Assembly (NCBI RefSeq): GCF_020329485.1
Contig: NZ_JAGKJI010000044.1
Span: forward strand, 1 to 55,988
Length of the DNA stretch: 55,988 nt
Direction: 5' to 3'
Origin: Bradyrhizobium cenepequi
GTDB taxonomy: Bacteria; Pseudomonadota; Alphaproteobacteria; Rhizobiales; Xanthobacteraceae
Shown: piece after piece, positions 16,376-25,078 of the stretch
Position numbering within the stretch: the first letter of the stretch is position 1
Layout of the letters: each line of letters starts with the position of its first letter
The notes under the pieces: model-generated
Seen by the model: only the letters and a program-made list of their open reading frames with translations
Databases searched by the model: none
What the model was told of the DNA's origin: nothing
Made by a program: the position numbers and the translations under genes

Positions 16376-16639
16376 TTAATAGCCGTAACCGTAACCGTAG
16401 CCGGTGCCAGGCTCACAGGGAACGTTGCCGTTGGTCCAGGGCTGCGACGCAAACGCGCCCACGCGCGGGGCAGGAACGCAGCCCGGTCCGCCGACATATA
16501 CCTGTTCGGGATATGCCTGCTCCTGTGTCACAGCAGCATTGGCGCGAGTGACGTGTCGCGTGTGTTCGCGAGCCATCGCGGGCGTCGCAAGCGTCGCCGC
16601 GGCGACCAGTGCGATCGACAGGAATTTCACTTTTGACAT
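16376..16639 (-). CDS. Small secreted protein with GY-repeat tail
   Basis: An 87-aa protein beginning MSKVKFLSIALVAAATLATP with cleavage after AMA. The mature part is polar and ends in GTGYGYGYGY, encoded by tandem GTAACC-like codons on the plus strand. Two Cys residues (GGPGCVP, NVPCEPG) could form a disulphide. There is no known domain. It has a terminator at 16256-16291 and is probably a single-gene transcript. Confidence 0.65.
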   Translation of the reverse strand: MSKVKFLSIALVAAATLATPAMAREHTRHVTRANAAVTQEQAYPEQVYVGGPGCVPAPRVGAFASQPWTNGNVPCEPGTGYGYGYGY

Positions 16640-16800
16640 TGGTGTTCTCCATCAGGAAGCGAAGCCAATGATGTGTGGGCTCCACGTCGGAAGTGCGGAT
16701 CGCTACACCCTGTTTAAAGAGGGAATCCTCTCACGTTCTCTCAATGGCGCGTGAGCGCGTTCGTGAGAACTCCGGCAGGAGGTGCTTGCTCGCAATGATG

Positions 16801-17916
16801 TTACACAGCTGAACAGCTTGATTTCAGCTGAAACGAGACGGCCGTCGAAAGCGTGCGCATTTCGGCCTGCCACGGCGCCATCGCATGTTGCGCGGTAGCG
16901 ATCGTCACGATTTCGTCCCAGCGTGACAGGAAAGCATCGACGCAGGCAGGATCGAATTGGCGCGCCCTGTTGTCCTCGAGGTAACGACGCGCGTCCGCAA
17001 GTGGCATCGGATGCTTGTAGGGACGCTTCATCGTCAGCGCATCGAAGACGTCGGCGACCGCGACGACGCGGGCTGCGATCGGAATATCGGCTCCCTTGAG
17101 CCCGTTGGGATAGCCGCCGCCGTCCCAGCGCTCGTGATGAGCGGCAGCGATCTCGGCTCCAAGCTGGATCAGCTCGCAATGGCTGTCGGCAAGGATGCGT
17201 CCGCCGATCGCGGCGTGGGTGCGCATGATCGCGATCTCCTCCGCGTTCAGCCGGCCCGGCTTGAGCAGGATGCTATCGGGTATCGCCACCTTGCCGACGT
17301 CGTGCAGAGGAGCCGCAAGATAGATCTCGCGGATGAGCCGGGATGGCAGGCCGAGCTCTTCGGCAATGATGCGGCTGTATTTTGCCACGCGGAGCGTGTG
17401 CTCGCCGGTGTCGTTGTCGCGGTATTCGACGGCGAGCGCCAGACGCAGAATGATCTCCTCCTCGCGCTCCTGGAGTTTCTGCGTGGCGCTGGCGACTTCC
17501 TGGGCGAGGTCGGCAGCGCGGTCATTCAGCTGCCGAACGGCAATGCCGAGCCGGACAAGATTTCTGAGCCGAACTCTTGTCTCCAGGGTTTGTGGATGCT
17601 TCGGCAGGAAATCGGTGGCGCCGGCCTCGAGCGCCTTCATCCGCACGTCGTCCGTCTGTATCGAAGTGATCATCACGATCGGAATATTGGCGAAGTTCTC
17701 GAGCGCGCGAAGTTCACGGATGAACGTGACGCCGTCCATTCTCGGCATTTCATAGTCCACGAGCACGATGTCGTATTGGCGCTGCATCGCCGACGTCACG
17801 GCCTGGAGCGGATCGATGTACGTCGTGACCTGTACGGTGCCATCGGCTTCCAGGAGCCGCTTGAAGAAGTCGAGGACAGAACGGCTGTCGTCAACGAGAA
17901 GCACTTGTGTGAGCAT
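16801..17916 (-). CDS. Response regulator with HD-GYP cyclic-di-GMP phosphodiesterase domain
   Basis: From ATG 17916 (MLTQVLLVDDSRSVLDF) the product has 371 aa. It has a receiver domain (residues 1-125, phospho-acceptor Asp54 in VLVDYEMPRMDG), a coiled linker (130-155) and an HD-GYP domain with HDVGKVAIPD (His205-Asp206) and HHERWDGGGYPNGLKG (260-275). Catalytic signatures are complete, so it should hydrolyse cyclic-di-GMP when activated by phosphorylation. It is divergent from the chemotaxis operon, and CheA or another kinase may phosphorylate it (inference). The open frame upstream of 17916 is not similar to any receiver. Confidence 0.92.
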   Translation of the reverse strand: MLTQVLLVDDSRSVLDFFKRLLEADGTVQVTTYIDPLQAVTSAMQRQYDIVLVDYEMPRMDGVTFIRELRALENFANIPIVMITSIQTDDVRMKALEAGATDFLPKHPQTLETRVRLRNLVRLGIAVRQLNDRAADLAQEVASATQKLQEREEEIILRLALAVEYRDNDTGEHTLRVAKYSRIIAEELGLPSRLIREIYLAAPLHDVGKVAIPDSILLKPGRLNAEEIAIMRTHAAIGGRILADSHCELIQLGAEIAAAHHERWDGGGYPNGLKGADIPIAARVVAVADVFDALTMKRPYKHPMPLADARRYLEDNRARQFDPACVDAFLSRWDEIVTIATAQHAMAPWQAEMRTLSTAVSFQLKSSCSAV

Positions 17917-18103
17917 CTGACGTCCGGGTACGCAACGGTCGGTTGTACGAGAAAGAGCTACCGCGCCGGCTCTTAACGCCGGCCTAAGCTCGACAATCGC
18001 CAATGGCGTAGCCTGCCCGATGCGCGCAAATGCCCGGCGTGGATCATACCAGGCTACCTCGAATCCTCGGCACCGTAATCCTACGGTCATCTTGCCTGGA
18101 ATC

Positions 18104-18139
18104 GAGATGGTGGTTGATTAACATCTTAATCACCATCTC
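18104..18139. promoter_or_regulatory. Inverted repeat in the divergent HD-GYP / che promoter region
   Basis: GAGATGGTG (18104-18112) and CACCATCTC (18131-18139) are perfect inverted repeats, with inner ATTAA/TTAAT also pairing. It lies 72 bases upstream of the STAS gene and 188 upstream of the HD-GYP gene. It may be an operator or a leader hairpin. Confidence 0.45.
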
Positions 18140-18210
18140 TGCCGATACTTCAGTCGAAAGAGATTCGCATTCGCACTCAAAGCGAATCACTGGGAATGCG
18201 GGGACGGCGA

Positions 18211-18528
18211 ATGGCTGAAGTGACAGAGCACAAGCGGTGGCTACAACTGCCGCCGGACTGCAGCATCGCGTCGATCCGCCAGGTCTATGAGACGATCCGC
18301 GAGGCCTTCAGCCGGAATGATCGGCTCGAGATCGACTGCTCCGCTGTCGACAAGGTCGACGTCACGTCGATCCAGCTTTTGCTTTCCACCGCCGAAACCG
18401 GCAAGGCGCAAGGCCGTCCAGTCGTCCTGACTGCGTTCTCGCAAAGCCTTCGCAACACCCTTCGCCGCGCGGGTTTCTCCAGCGAGGCGATGATCGACCA
18501 GCATTTTCACAAGAAAGATGGCGCGTGA
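18211..18528 (+). CDS. STAS-domain protein
   Basis: A 105-aa protein from ATG 18211 (MAEVTEHKRWLQLP), preceded by GGGGACGG; another ATG at 18196 is possible. It has an anti-sigma-antagonist-like STAS fold with IDCSAVDKVDVTSIQLLLST, where a Ser/Thr of DVTS sits at the position phosphorylated in SpoIIAA-type proteins. The C-terminus (FSQSLRNTLRRAGF) matches chemotaxis-linked STAS proteins. It overlaps cheY by one base and is the first gene of the operon. Confidence 0.82.
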   Translation: MAEVTEHKRWLQLPPDCSIASIRQVYETIREAFSRNDRLEIDCSAVDKVDVTSIQLLLSTAETGKAQGRPVVLTAFSQSLRNTLRRAGFSSEAMIDQHFHKKDGA

Positions 18529-18893
18529 TGGCTACAGTCCTGACGGTCGATGACTCCCCCAGCATCCGCCAGATGATCAAGGTCGTGCTCGAGCCGGCCG
18601 GTCACAACGTGATCGAGGCCGGCGACGGGGCGCAGGGCCTGGCGAAGGCGCAGGCGGGCAAGCTCGACCTCGTGATCACCGACCTCAACATGCCGGTCAT
18701 GAACGGCCTCGAACTGATACGGGCTCTGCGCAAGCTGCCGTCGCAGGTCGGCCTGCCGATCGTCTTCCTCACCACCGAGTCCAACGACGCGCTGAAGCAG
18801 GAAGCCAAGAGCGCCGGCGCCACCGGATGGATCACCAAGCCTTTCAAGCCTGAGCAATTGCTCGCCGTGGTCAACAAGCTGGTGCGGTCATGA
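18528..18893 (+). CDS. cheY: Chemotaxis response regulator CheY
   Basis: A 121-aa single-domain receiver. It has acidic pocket Asp8-Asp9 (TVDDSPS), phospho-acceptor Asp52 (VITDLNMPVMNG), Thr in FLTTES and Lys in WITKPFKPEQL. ATG 18528 overlaps the STAS stop (TGATG) and is preferred over GTG 18525. It would accept phosphate from the CheA encoded next. Whether its target is a flagellar switch or another output cannot be told. Confidence 0.92.
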   Translation: MATVLTVDDSPSIRQMIKVVLEPAGHNVIEAGDGAQGLAKAQAGKLDLVITDLNMPVMNGLELIRALRKLPSQVGLPIVFLTTESNDALKQEAKSAGATGWITKPFKPEQLLAVVNKLVRS

Positions 18894-20917
18894 GCAGCAT
18901 GGACCCGACGGAGGCATTCCGTCAGGAGGCGAGCGAACTTTTCGAAACCCTTGAAGGGGCTTTGCTGGATCTTGGACTGCGCCCCGATGACCGCGAGCTG
19001 GTCGACTCGGCGTTTCGCGCCCTGCACACCATCAAGGGCTCCGGCGCGATGTTCGGCTTTGATAGGGTCGCCGCATTCACCCACGAATTTGAGACCGCCT
19101 TCGAATTGGTCCGCAAGGGCGAGATCAAGCCGACCCAGGAACTGATCGCGGTTGCGCTGGCCGCAAAGGACTACATCCGTGCCCTGATCGAAGCGCCTGA
19201 CAGCGCCGATTCGATCATCGGGGACGCCATCCTGGATGATCTGAAGCGCTTCGTTTCACCTACCGCGCAGGTGCTGCCGGTCGGGTCCAACGCCGACATT
19301 CCGCCGGTAAGCGAGAGCCGTCCGGCAGGCTGGCAACTTCGCCTGGAATTCGAGTCACACATTCTCCGCAACGGCTCCAATCCGATCGACCTCCTGGATG
19401 ATCTCTGCAAGCTCGGCCCCTGCTTCGTCGTGCCGCTCACAGATGGCGTGCCGCTGTTGGACGAACTGGAGCCTGAGGACTGCTACCTGAAATGGGACGT
19501 CACGCTGCATGGCGCCTGCGACAAGGCCGCCATCGATGACGTCTTTATGTTCGTGCAGGACGAGATGAAACTTACGCTGGCGCAGGTCGAGCGCGCGGCG
19601 CCGGTGCTCGCAATGCCGATTGCGGACGTTGAACTGGCGGCTCCGCCGGCGCCGGCGCCGACCGCCGCTTCGGTCCCCGCTGCGGCGGAGCCGGCCGCGC
19701 CGTCGGAGCGCAAGCGCGAGGAGCCGAGGCGCACCGAAGAGCGCGGCATCGCCACGGTCCGCGTGCAGGCCGAACGGCTCGACGAGTTGATGGACCGGGT
19801 CGGCGAACTGGTCATCGCACAGGCACGGCTCAGCCAATTGGCCGCAGTCGGCTCCGATCTCTCGATCAAGATGATCGCGGAGGAGATCGAGCGGCTGGCG
19901 GCGAGCTTGCGCGACACCACCATGGGCGCCCGGATGGTCCCGATCGGCTCCTTGTTCGGGCGCTTCCGAAGACTGGTCCACGATCTGTCCCGCGACCTCG
20001 GCAAGCCGGTCGAATTCGTCACCTCGGGCGAGGATACCGAGCTCGACAAGACCATGATCGAATGTCTTGCCGATCCGCTCGTTCACCTGATCCGCAATGC
20101 GATCGATCACGGCATCGAAGACACCGAGACGCGCGCGGCGGCGGGCAAGACCGAGCAGGGGCGGATCGAGCTGCAAGCGATCCATTCCGGCGCGCAGGTC
20201 CTCGTCACCGTCAAGGACAATGGCGGCGGTCTCAATACCGCGCGCATCCGCGCCAAGGCGGAAGAGCTGATCGCGCCCGGTGCGGCGATGTCGGATCACG
20301 AGATCCATCAGTTCCTGTTCCACCCGGGGTTCTCGACCGCCCAGACCATCTCGGCGCTATCCGGCCGCGGCGTTGGCATGGATGTGGTCAAGCGCACCAT
20401 CGAGAACATGCGCGGCTCGATCGATCTGTCGACGAAGGCAGGTGAGGGGACGACCGTCACGCTGCGCCTGCCGCTGACGCTCGCGATCATCGAGGGGCTG
20501 CTAATCCGGGTCGGCGAGGGACGCTACATCATTCCACTCCCGGCGGTCGAGGAGTGCGTCGAGCTCACGGCGGAGGACGAGCGCTCGCGCGGGCGCAACT
20601 TCCTCAACGTGCGCGGCAACCTTGTCCCCTTCCTGCGGCTCCGCGACATTCTCGACGTGCCGGGCGCGCCCGGGCAGCATCAGAAGACGATCATCATCTC
20701 GACCGGCGAGACGCGCGTCGGGCTGGTTGCCGACCAGATCATCGGCAATCATCAGACCGTCATCAAGTCGCTCTCGAAGCTGCATTCCGACGTCACGATC
20801 TTTTCCGGCGCGACCATCCTGGGTGACGGCACTGCGGCGCTCATTCTCGACGTGGCGCAGCTCGTCGCCCTGGCGCAGTCGCGCGCGGAAAAGCAGCAGA
20901 TGAGCGAGGCGGCATAG
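18890..20917 (+). CDS. cheA: Chemotaxis histidine kinase CheA
   Basis: A 675-aa kinase. P1/HPt has phospho-acceptor His46 (ALHTIKGSGAMFGF). A P2-like segment follows at about 145-245 (WQLRLEFESHILRNG, CYLKWDVTLHG), then an Ala/Pro linker, P3 dimerisation (RVQAERLDELMDRVGELVIAQ region from about residue 290), P4 ATPase with NAIDHGIED, DNGGGL and GRGVGMDVVK, and a C-terminal P5 CheW-like domain. All catalytic motifs are intact. The ATG overlaps the cheY stop (ATGA). It phosphorylates CheY and CheB under receptor control. Confidence 0.96.
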   Translation: MSSMDPTEAFRQEASELFETLEGALLDLGLRPDDRELVDSAFRALHTIKGSGAMFGFDRVAAFTHEFETAFELVRKGEIKPTQELIAVALAAKDYIRALIEAPDSADSIIGDAILDDLKRFVSPTAQVLPVGSNADIPPVSESRPAGWQLRLEFESHILRNGSNPIDLLDDLCKLGPCFVVPLTDGVPLLDELEPEDCYLKWDVTLHGACDKAAIDDVFMFVQDEMKLTLAQVERAAPVLAMPIADVELAAPPAPAPTAASVPAAAEPAAPSERKREEPRRTEERGIATVRVQAERLDELMDRVGELVIAQARLSQLAAVGSDLSIKMIAEEIERLAASLRDTTMGARMVPIGSLFGRFRRLVHDLSRDLGKPVEFVTSGEDTELDKTMIECLADPLVHLIRNAIDHGIEDTETRAAAGKTEQGRIELQAIHSGAQVLVTVKDNGGGLNTARIRAKAEELIAPGAAMSDHEIHQFLFHPGFSTAQTISALSGRGVGMDVVKRTIENMRGSIDLSTKAGEGTTVTLRLPLTLAIIEGLLIRVGEGRYIIPLPAVEECVELTAEDERSRGRNFLNVRGNLVPFLRLRDILDVPGAPGQHQKTIIISTGETRVGLVADQIIGNHQTVIKSLSKLHSDVTIFSGATILGDGTAALILDVAQLVALAQSRAEKQQMSEAA

Positions 20918-21388
20918 ATGGCGACAGATCAGCAGCACGGCGCCGGAGCCGTCCAGGACGGTTCGATGCAGGTGGTCATGATCGGGCTCGGCGACGAGAA
21001 GTTCGCGCTCGATGCCGGGCTGGTGCGGGAGATCATCGATCCGGTTCCGGCAACGAAAGTGGCCGGCGCGCGGTCGTTCGTGCCCAGCGTCATCAATGTG
21101 CGCGGTAACGTTATTCCGCTCGCCGACCTGCGCATCCGGTTCGGGATGCCGCAAACCGAGGACTCCGCGGACACGCGGATCGTGGTGATCGAGGTCGGCA
21201 TCGACGACGAGCCGGTCCTGGTCGGCGTCACCGCCGACAAGGTCTATGAGGTCACCGAGATCTCACGGACAGACGTGCAGCACACACCGCGCGTCGGCAT
21301 GCATTGGAAGCCGGAGTTCATCCGCTTCATCACCAAGTGGCGCGAAGAGTTCGTCATCGTACCGAACATGGAACGTATCCTGAATTGA
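20918..21388 (+). CDS. cheW: Chemotaxis adaptor CheW (first copy)
   Basis: A 156-aa CheW-domain protein that couples receptors to CheA. It has typical segments FALDAGLVREIIDPVPATKV, SFVPSVINVRGNVIPLADLR and GVTADKVYEVTEI. It begins directly after the cheA stop with no spacer, so it is translationally linked. A second, divergent CheW is encoded at 25079, suggesting non-equivalent adaptors or mixed arrays. Confidence 0.92.
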   Translation: MATDQQHGAGAVQDGSMQVVMIGLGDEKFALDAGLVREIIDPVPATKVAGARSFVPSVINVRGNVIPLADLRIRFGMPQTEDSADTRIVVIEVGIDDEPVLVGVTADKVYEVTEISRTDVQHTPRVGMHWKPEFIRFITKWREEFVIVPNMERILN

Positions 21389-21390
21389 GG

Positions 21391-21410
21391 AAGTCTCGGG
21401 GGCGAGACTT
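21391..21410 (+). promoter_or_regulatory. Stem-loop before the first mcp
   Basis: AAGTCTCG (21391-21398) and CGAGACTT (21403-21410) form a perfect 8-bp stem with a GGGG loop. It is placed just before the GAGGGG ribosome-binding site of the mcp at 21423. It could act as an RNA processing or stability element. Confidence 0.5.
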
Positions 21411-21422
21411 GAGGGGCTGAAA

Positions 21423-23123
21423 ATGAGATTTACTGTCAAGGCCAAGCTGGCCACGGCGTTCGGCTTGATCATCGTCCTGTCCGCGATCGCCGGAGGCGTC
21501 GCCTATATGAAGCTCGGCGACATGATGGCGACCGCCGACAGCATGGTGCTGCGCGCCATGCGGATGGAGAAGGCGACTCAGATCGAGAAGGACATCCTGC
21601 TCCAGCTTCGAGCAGAGAAGAATGCGATTCTGGGGACGGAAGCTGATGCCGAGCAGTTTGCCGCTGAGGCGGCGAAGACTCGTGAGACGGCGCTGAAGAC
21701 CAGGGACGAAGTCTATGCGCTGGCAAGCGAGGCCGGCAAGAAGCTGCTCGACGCGTTCGCGGCAGCCTACACCAGGATGAATGCGTTCCAGGAAGATACC
21801 TTCAAGCTGGCGAAGACCGACAAGGCCAAGGCCACGGAGCGTTCGATGCACGAGGGACGCAAGGTCGTCGCCGATGCACTCGAGGCGATGGGCGCCTATG
21901 TCACGAACACGAAGAAGCAGATGGCCGAACAGGCGGTTCAATCGAAGGAGGCTGGCCACCAGGCGCAACTGATGTTGATGATCCTGATTGGTGTCTCGCT
22001 TGCGGTTGCGATCGCGGCGGCGCTCTGGATTTCGATCAGCATCAGCCGTTCACTGGGACGCGCGGTCGGTCTTGCAGGCGCAGTTGCCGACGGCGATCTC
22101 AGCCGGACCATTCCCGTCGCCAGCAACGACGAGATCGGCGATCTCGTCAAGTCGCTGAACGCAATGGTCGAAAAGCTCCGGCAGATCGTGTCGGAAGCCC
22201 TGACCGCGGCGCAGAACGTCTCGGCCGGAAGCCAGGAGCTTTCCGCCAGTGCGGAGCAATTGTCGCAGGGCGCGACCGAGCAGGCGTCTTCGGCCGAGGA
22301 AGCCTCCTCCTCCATGGAGGAGATGGCCTCCAATGTGAAGCAGAACGCTGACAACGCCAATCAGACCGAGAAGATCGCGGCGCAATCGGCCAAGGATGCC
22401 GAAGCCAGCGGCGCCGCCGTCGGGCGGGCTGTCGAAGCGATGCAAACGATTGCGGAAAAGATCACCATCGTGCAGGAGATCGCGCGGCAGACCGATCTCT
22501 TGGCCCTGAATGCGGCGGTCGAGGCCGCGCGCGCCGGCGAGCACGGCAAAGGCTTTGCGGTGGTCGCCTCCGAAGTGCGCAAGCTCGCCGAGCGCAGCCA
22601 GGCGGCCGCCGCCGAGATTGGCACGCTGTCGACCGAAAGCGTAAAGGTCGCGCAAGAGGCGGGCAGCATGCTTGCGAAGCTCGTGCCCGACATCAAGAAG
22701 ACCGCCGACCTCGTCCAGGAGATCACCGCGGCCTGCCGCGAGCAGGATGTCGGATCGGCGCAGATCAACCAGGCGATCCAGCAGCTCGACAAGGTCGGGC
22801 AGCAGAACGCTAGCGCATCCGAGCAGGTCTCCTCGACGTCCGAAGAGCTCGCCTCCCAGGCCGAGCAGTTGCAGTCGACGATCGCCTTCTTCCGCATCGA
22901 CCATGGCCGCAAGGCCGCCACCACCGCGCCGATCGACAAGGCGGTCAGCCAACTGCGCGCGAAGGCTGCGACAATGGCGGCCGCCGATCGCGGCATCAAG
23001 AAACCGCCGGCTGCCGCGGCCAAGCCGCAGGGCCGTCGCACACTCAAGGTTGCCAATGGCGGCGGTTTCGCTTTCGCACTGGATGAAGATGAGGACGATC
23101 GCGACGCCGACTTTCAGCGCTGA
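21423..23123 (+). CDS. Methyl-accepting chemotaxis protein (first tandem copy)
   Basis: A 566-aa receptor: TM1 at about 9-30, periplasmic four-helix sensor segment 31-180, TM2 at 181-205, HAMP, then a cytoplasmic coiled-coil whose hairpin tip (about residues 345-400) reads EIARQTDLLALNAAVEAARA and GEHGKGFAVVASEVRKLAER, the standard CheA/CheW-binding tip. The C-terminus is a flexible Ala/Lys tail ending in acidic DEDDRDADFQR, also found at the end of the next receptor, and possibly a CheR/CheB tether (inference). The ligand is unknown. It has one HAMP unit, whereas its neighbour has about 36 extra residues there. Confidence 0.95.
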   Translation: MRFTVKAKLATAFGLIIVLSAIAGGVAYMKLGDMMATADSMVLRAMRMEKATQIEKDILLQLRAEKNAILGTEADAEQFAAEAAKTRETALKTRDEVYALASEAGKKLLDAFAAAYTRMNAFQEDTFKLAKTDKAKATERSMHEGRKVVADALEAMGAYVTNTKKQMAEQAVQSKEAGHQAQLMLMILIGVSLAVAIAAALWISISISRSLGRAVGLAGAVADGDLSRTIPVASNDEIGDLVKSLNAMVEKLRQIVSEALTAAQNVSAGSQELSASAEQLSQGATEQASSAEEASSSMEEMASNVKQNADNANQTEKIAAQSAKDAEASGAAVGRAVEAMQTIAEKITIVQEIARQTDLLALNAAVEAARAGEHGKGFAVVASEVRKLAERSQAAAAEIGTLSTESVKVAQEAGSMLAKLVPDIKKTADLVQEITAACREQDVGSAQINQAIQQLDKVGQQNASASEQVSSTSEELASQAEQLQSTIAFFRIDHGRKAATTAPIDKAVSQLRAKAATMAAADRGIKKPPAAAAKPQGRRTLKVANGGGFAFALDEDEDDRDADFQR

Positions 23124-23152
23124 GGGGCGAAGCGTTAGTTGGTGGGTTAACA

Positions 23153-23176
23153 GGTCGGATTGTTTGCAATCCGACC
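23153..23176 (+). promoter_or_regulatory. Stem-loop before the second mcp
   Basis: GGTCGGATTG (23153-23162) and CAATCCGACC (23167-23176) form a perfect 10-bp stem with a TTTG loop. It stands 31 bases upstream of the mcp start. There is no T-run after it. Confidence 0.55.
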
Positions 23177-23207
23177 GACGATTCGAGCATTTCTTTTGGG
23201 GGCTGAA

Positions 23208-25016
23208 ATGAGACTTACCGTCAAAGCAAAGCTGGCCGGCGCCTTTGGCCTTGTCATCCTGTTGTCCATGGTCGCGGGCGCGATGGGTTACATGAAGCTC
23301 GGCGACATGGTCAACACCGCCGAGAGTCTCGTTTCGCGGGCCGGACGCATGGATAAGGCCGCCGAGCTCGAAAAGGGCATCCTGCTTCAGGTGCGCGCGG
23401 AGAAGAACGCCATCATCGCTTCGGAAAAGGACTATGATCAGTTCGTCGCCGATTTGGCGAAGATTCGCGAGCCGCTGCTCAAGACCAGAGACGAGATCTA
23501 TGCCGGAGCGACCGACAGAGGCAAAAAGCTGGTAGATGGCTTTTCGGCCGCCTACGTCAAGATGAATGCCTATCAGGACGAGACGGTTCGCCTCGCCAGG
23601 GTCGACAAGCCGGCGGCGATCGACCGTTCGATGAACGATGGCCGCAAGGTCGTGGCTGACGCACTGGCGGCCGCAAATGCCTACATCTCTCTTGTAAAGC
23701 AGGCCATGGCCGAGCAAACCGAGCAGGCAAGGCAGGACGGCGCGCGGGCAGAGATGCTGTTGATCATCCTGGTGATCACCTCCTTCTTGATCGCGGTGGT
23801 GGCGGCGACCTGGATTGCGCTCAATATCAGCCGCGGGCTCAGCCGTGCAGTAAATCTTGCCGATGCGGTCGCGATCGGCGATCTCAGCCAGAAGATCGAC
23901 GTCGTCAGCAATGACGAGATCGGCGATCTCGTCAAGTCGCTGAATACGATGACCGTGAATCTGAATGGAACGGCTGGTATCGCCAACGAGATCGCGCAGG
24001 GCAATCTCACCGTCGACGCCAAGCGGCTGTCGGACAAGGATACGCTCGGCATGGCGCTGGAGCGCATGGTCGAGAAGCTCCGCATGATCGTCGCGGAAGC
24101 GCTGACAGCGGCGCAGAACGTCTCGGCCGGAAGCCAGGAGCTGTCGGCCAGCGCCGAACAGCTCTCGCAAGGCGCGACCGAGCAGGCGTCCTCGGCCGAA
24201 GAAGCGTCTTCGTCGATGGAGGAAATGGCGGCGAACGTGAAGCAGAATGCCGAGAACGCCAACCAGACCGAGAAGATCGCGGGACAATCGGCGAAGGATG
24301 CAGAAGCCAGCGGCGCCGCGGTCGGCCGCGCCGTTGAGGCGATGCAGACGATCGCGGAGAAGATCACCATCGTGCAGGAGATCGCCCGCCAGACCGATCT
24401 TTTGGCGCTGAACGCCGCGGTCGAGGCGGCGCGTGCCGGCGAGCACGGCAAAGGCTTTGCGGTGGTTGCTTCCGAAGTGCGCAAGCTCGCTGAGCGCAGC
24501 CAGGCGGCCGCGGCCGAGATCGGCACGCTGTCGGCGGAAAGCGTTAAGGTCGCACAGGAAGCGGGCAGCATGCTGGCCAAGCTGGTGCCGGATATCAAGA
24601 AGACGGCGGAGCTGGTGGAGGAGATCACGGCGGCCTGCCGCGAACAGGATGTCGGCTCGGCCCAGATCAACCAGGCGATCCAGCAGCTGGACAAGGTCGG
24701 CCAGCAGAACGCCAGCGCATCCGAGCAGGTCTCCTCGACATCGGAAGAGCTCGCCTCCCAGGCCGAACAGTTGCAGTCGACCATCGCCTATTTCCGTATC
24801 GACCAGGCAAAGGACAAGCCCGCGGCAGCGATGCCGATCGACAAGGCGGTCGGCCAGCTTCGCGCGAAAGCCGCAAGCATGGCGGCTGCCGACCGCAGCG
24901 CCAAGAAGCCTGCCGCCAAGCCGGTGCGTGCGCTCAAGACGGCTGCCGGCGGCGGTGGTTTCGCCTTCGCGATGGAAGACGGCGAGGACGATCGCGACGC
25001 TGATTTTCAGCGCTAG
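23208..25016 (+). CDS. Methyl-accepting chemotaxis protein (second tandem copy)
   Basis: A 602-aa receptor from ATG 23208 (MRLTVKAKLAGAFGLVILLS), preceded by GGGGG. It has the same layout as the upstream receptor: TM1, periplasmic sensor, TM2 (about 182-206), HAMP, coiled-coil and identical tip, ending in EDDRDADFQR. The sensor domains differ clearly, while the cytoplasmic half is almost identical in protein but differs at many synonymous sites. It also carries an inserted segment after HAMP (NLNGTAGIANEIAQGNLTVD), resembling part of a second HAMP-like unit. This indicates an old duplication with distinct ligands. Confidence 0.95.
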   Translation: MRLTVKAKLAGAFGLVILLSMVAGAMGYMKLGDMVNTAESLVSRAGRMDKAAELEKGILLQVRAEKNAIIASEKDYDQFVADLAKIREPLLKTRDEIYAGATDRGKKLVDGFSAAYVKMNAYQDETVRLARVDKPAAIDRSMNDGRKVVADALAAANAYISLVKQAMAEQTEQARQDGARAEMLLIILVITSFLIAVVAATWIALNISRGLSRAVNLADAVAIGDLSQKIDVVSNDEIGDLVKSLNTMTVNLNGTAGIANEIAQGNLTVDAKRLSDKDTLGMALERMVEKLRMIVAEALTAAQNVSAGSQELSASAEQLSQGATEQASSAEEASSSMEEMAANVKQNAENANQTEKIAGQSAKDAEASGAAVGRAVEAMQTIAEKITIVQEIARQTDLLALNAAVEAARAGEHGKGFAVVASEVRKLAERSQAAAAEIGTLSAESVKVAQEAGSMLAKLVPDIKKTAELVEEITAACREQDVGSAQINQAIQQLDKVGQQNASASEQVSSTSEELASQAEQLQSTIAYFRIDQAKDKPAAAMPIDKAVGQLRAKAASMAAADRSAKKPAAKPVRALKTAAGGGGFAFAMEDGEDDRDADFQR

Positions 25017-25021
25017 CAACA

Positions 25022-25055
25022 CGCGGGGCCAGTCTTTACAAGGCCAGCCCCCGCG
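25022..25055 (+). promoter_or_regulatory. Stem-loop between mcp and cheW
   Basis: CGCGGGG (25022-25028) pairs with CCCCGCG (25049-25055), with an additional inner GGCC/GGCC pairing possible. It lies 6 bases after the mcp stop and 23 before the next cheW. It could be an attenuator or a 3'-end stabiliser. Confidence 0.45.
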
Positions 25056-25078
25056 ATCTCTGACCGGAAGGACGCAAC

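Noticed and set aside
22050..25022. A 990-codon open frame antisense to both receptor genes
   Set aside because: It mirrors the two MCP genes codon for codon in high-GC DNA, has composition typical of an antisense shadow (Leu/Arg/Gly/Asp-rich, repeated because the receptors are repeated) and no domain.
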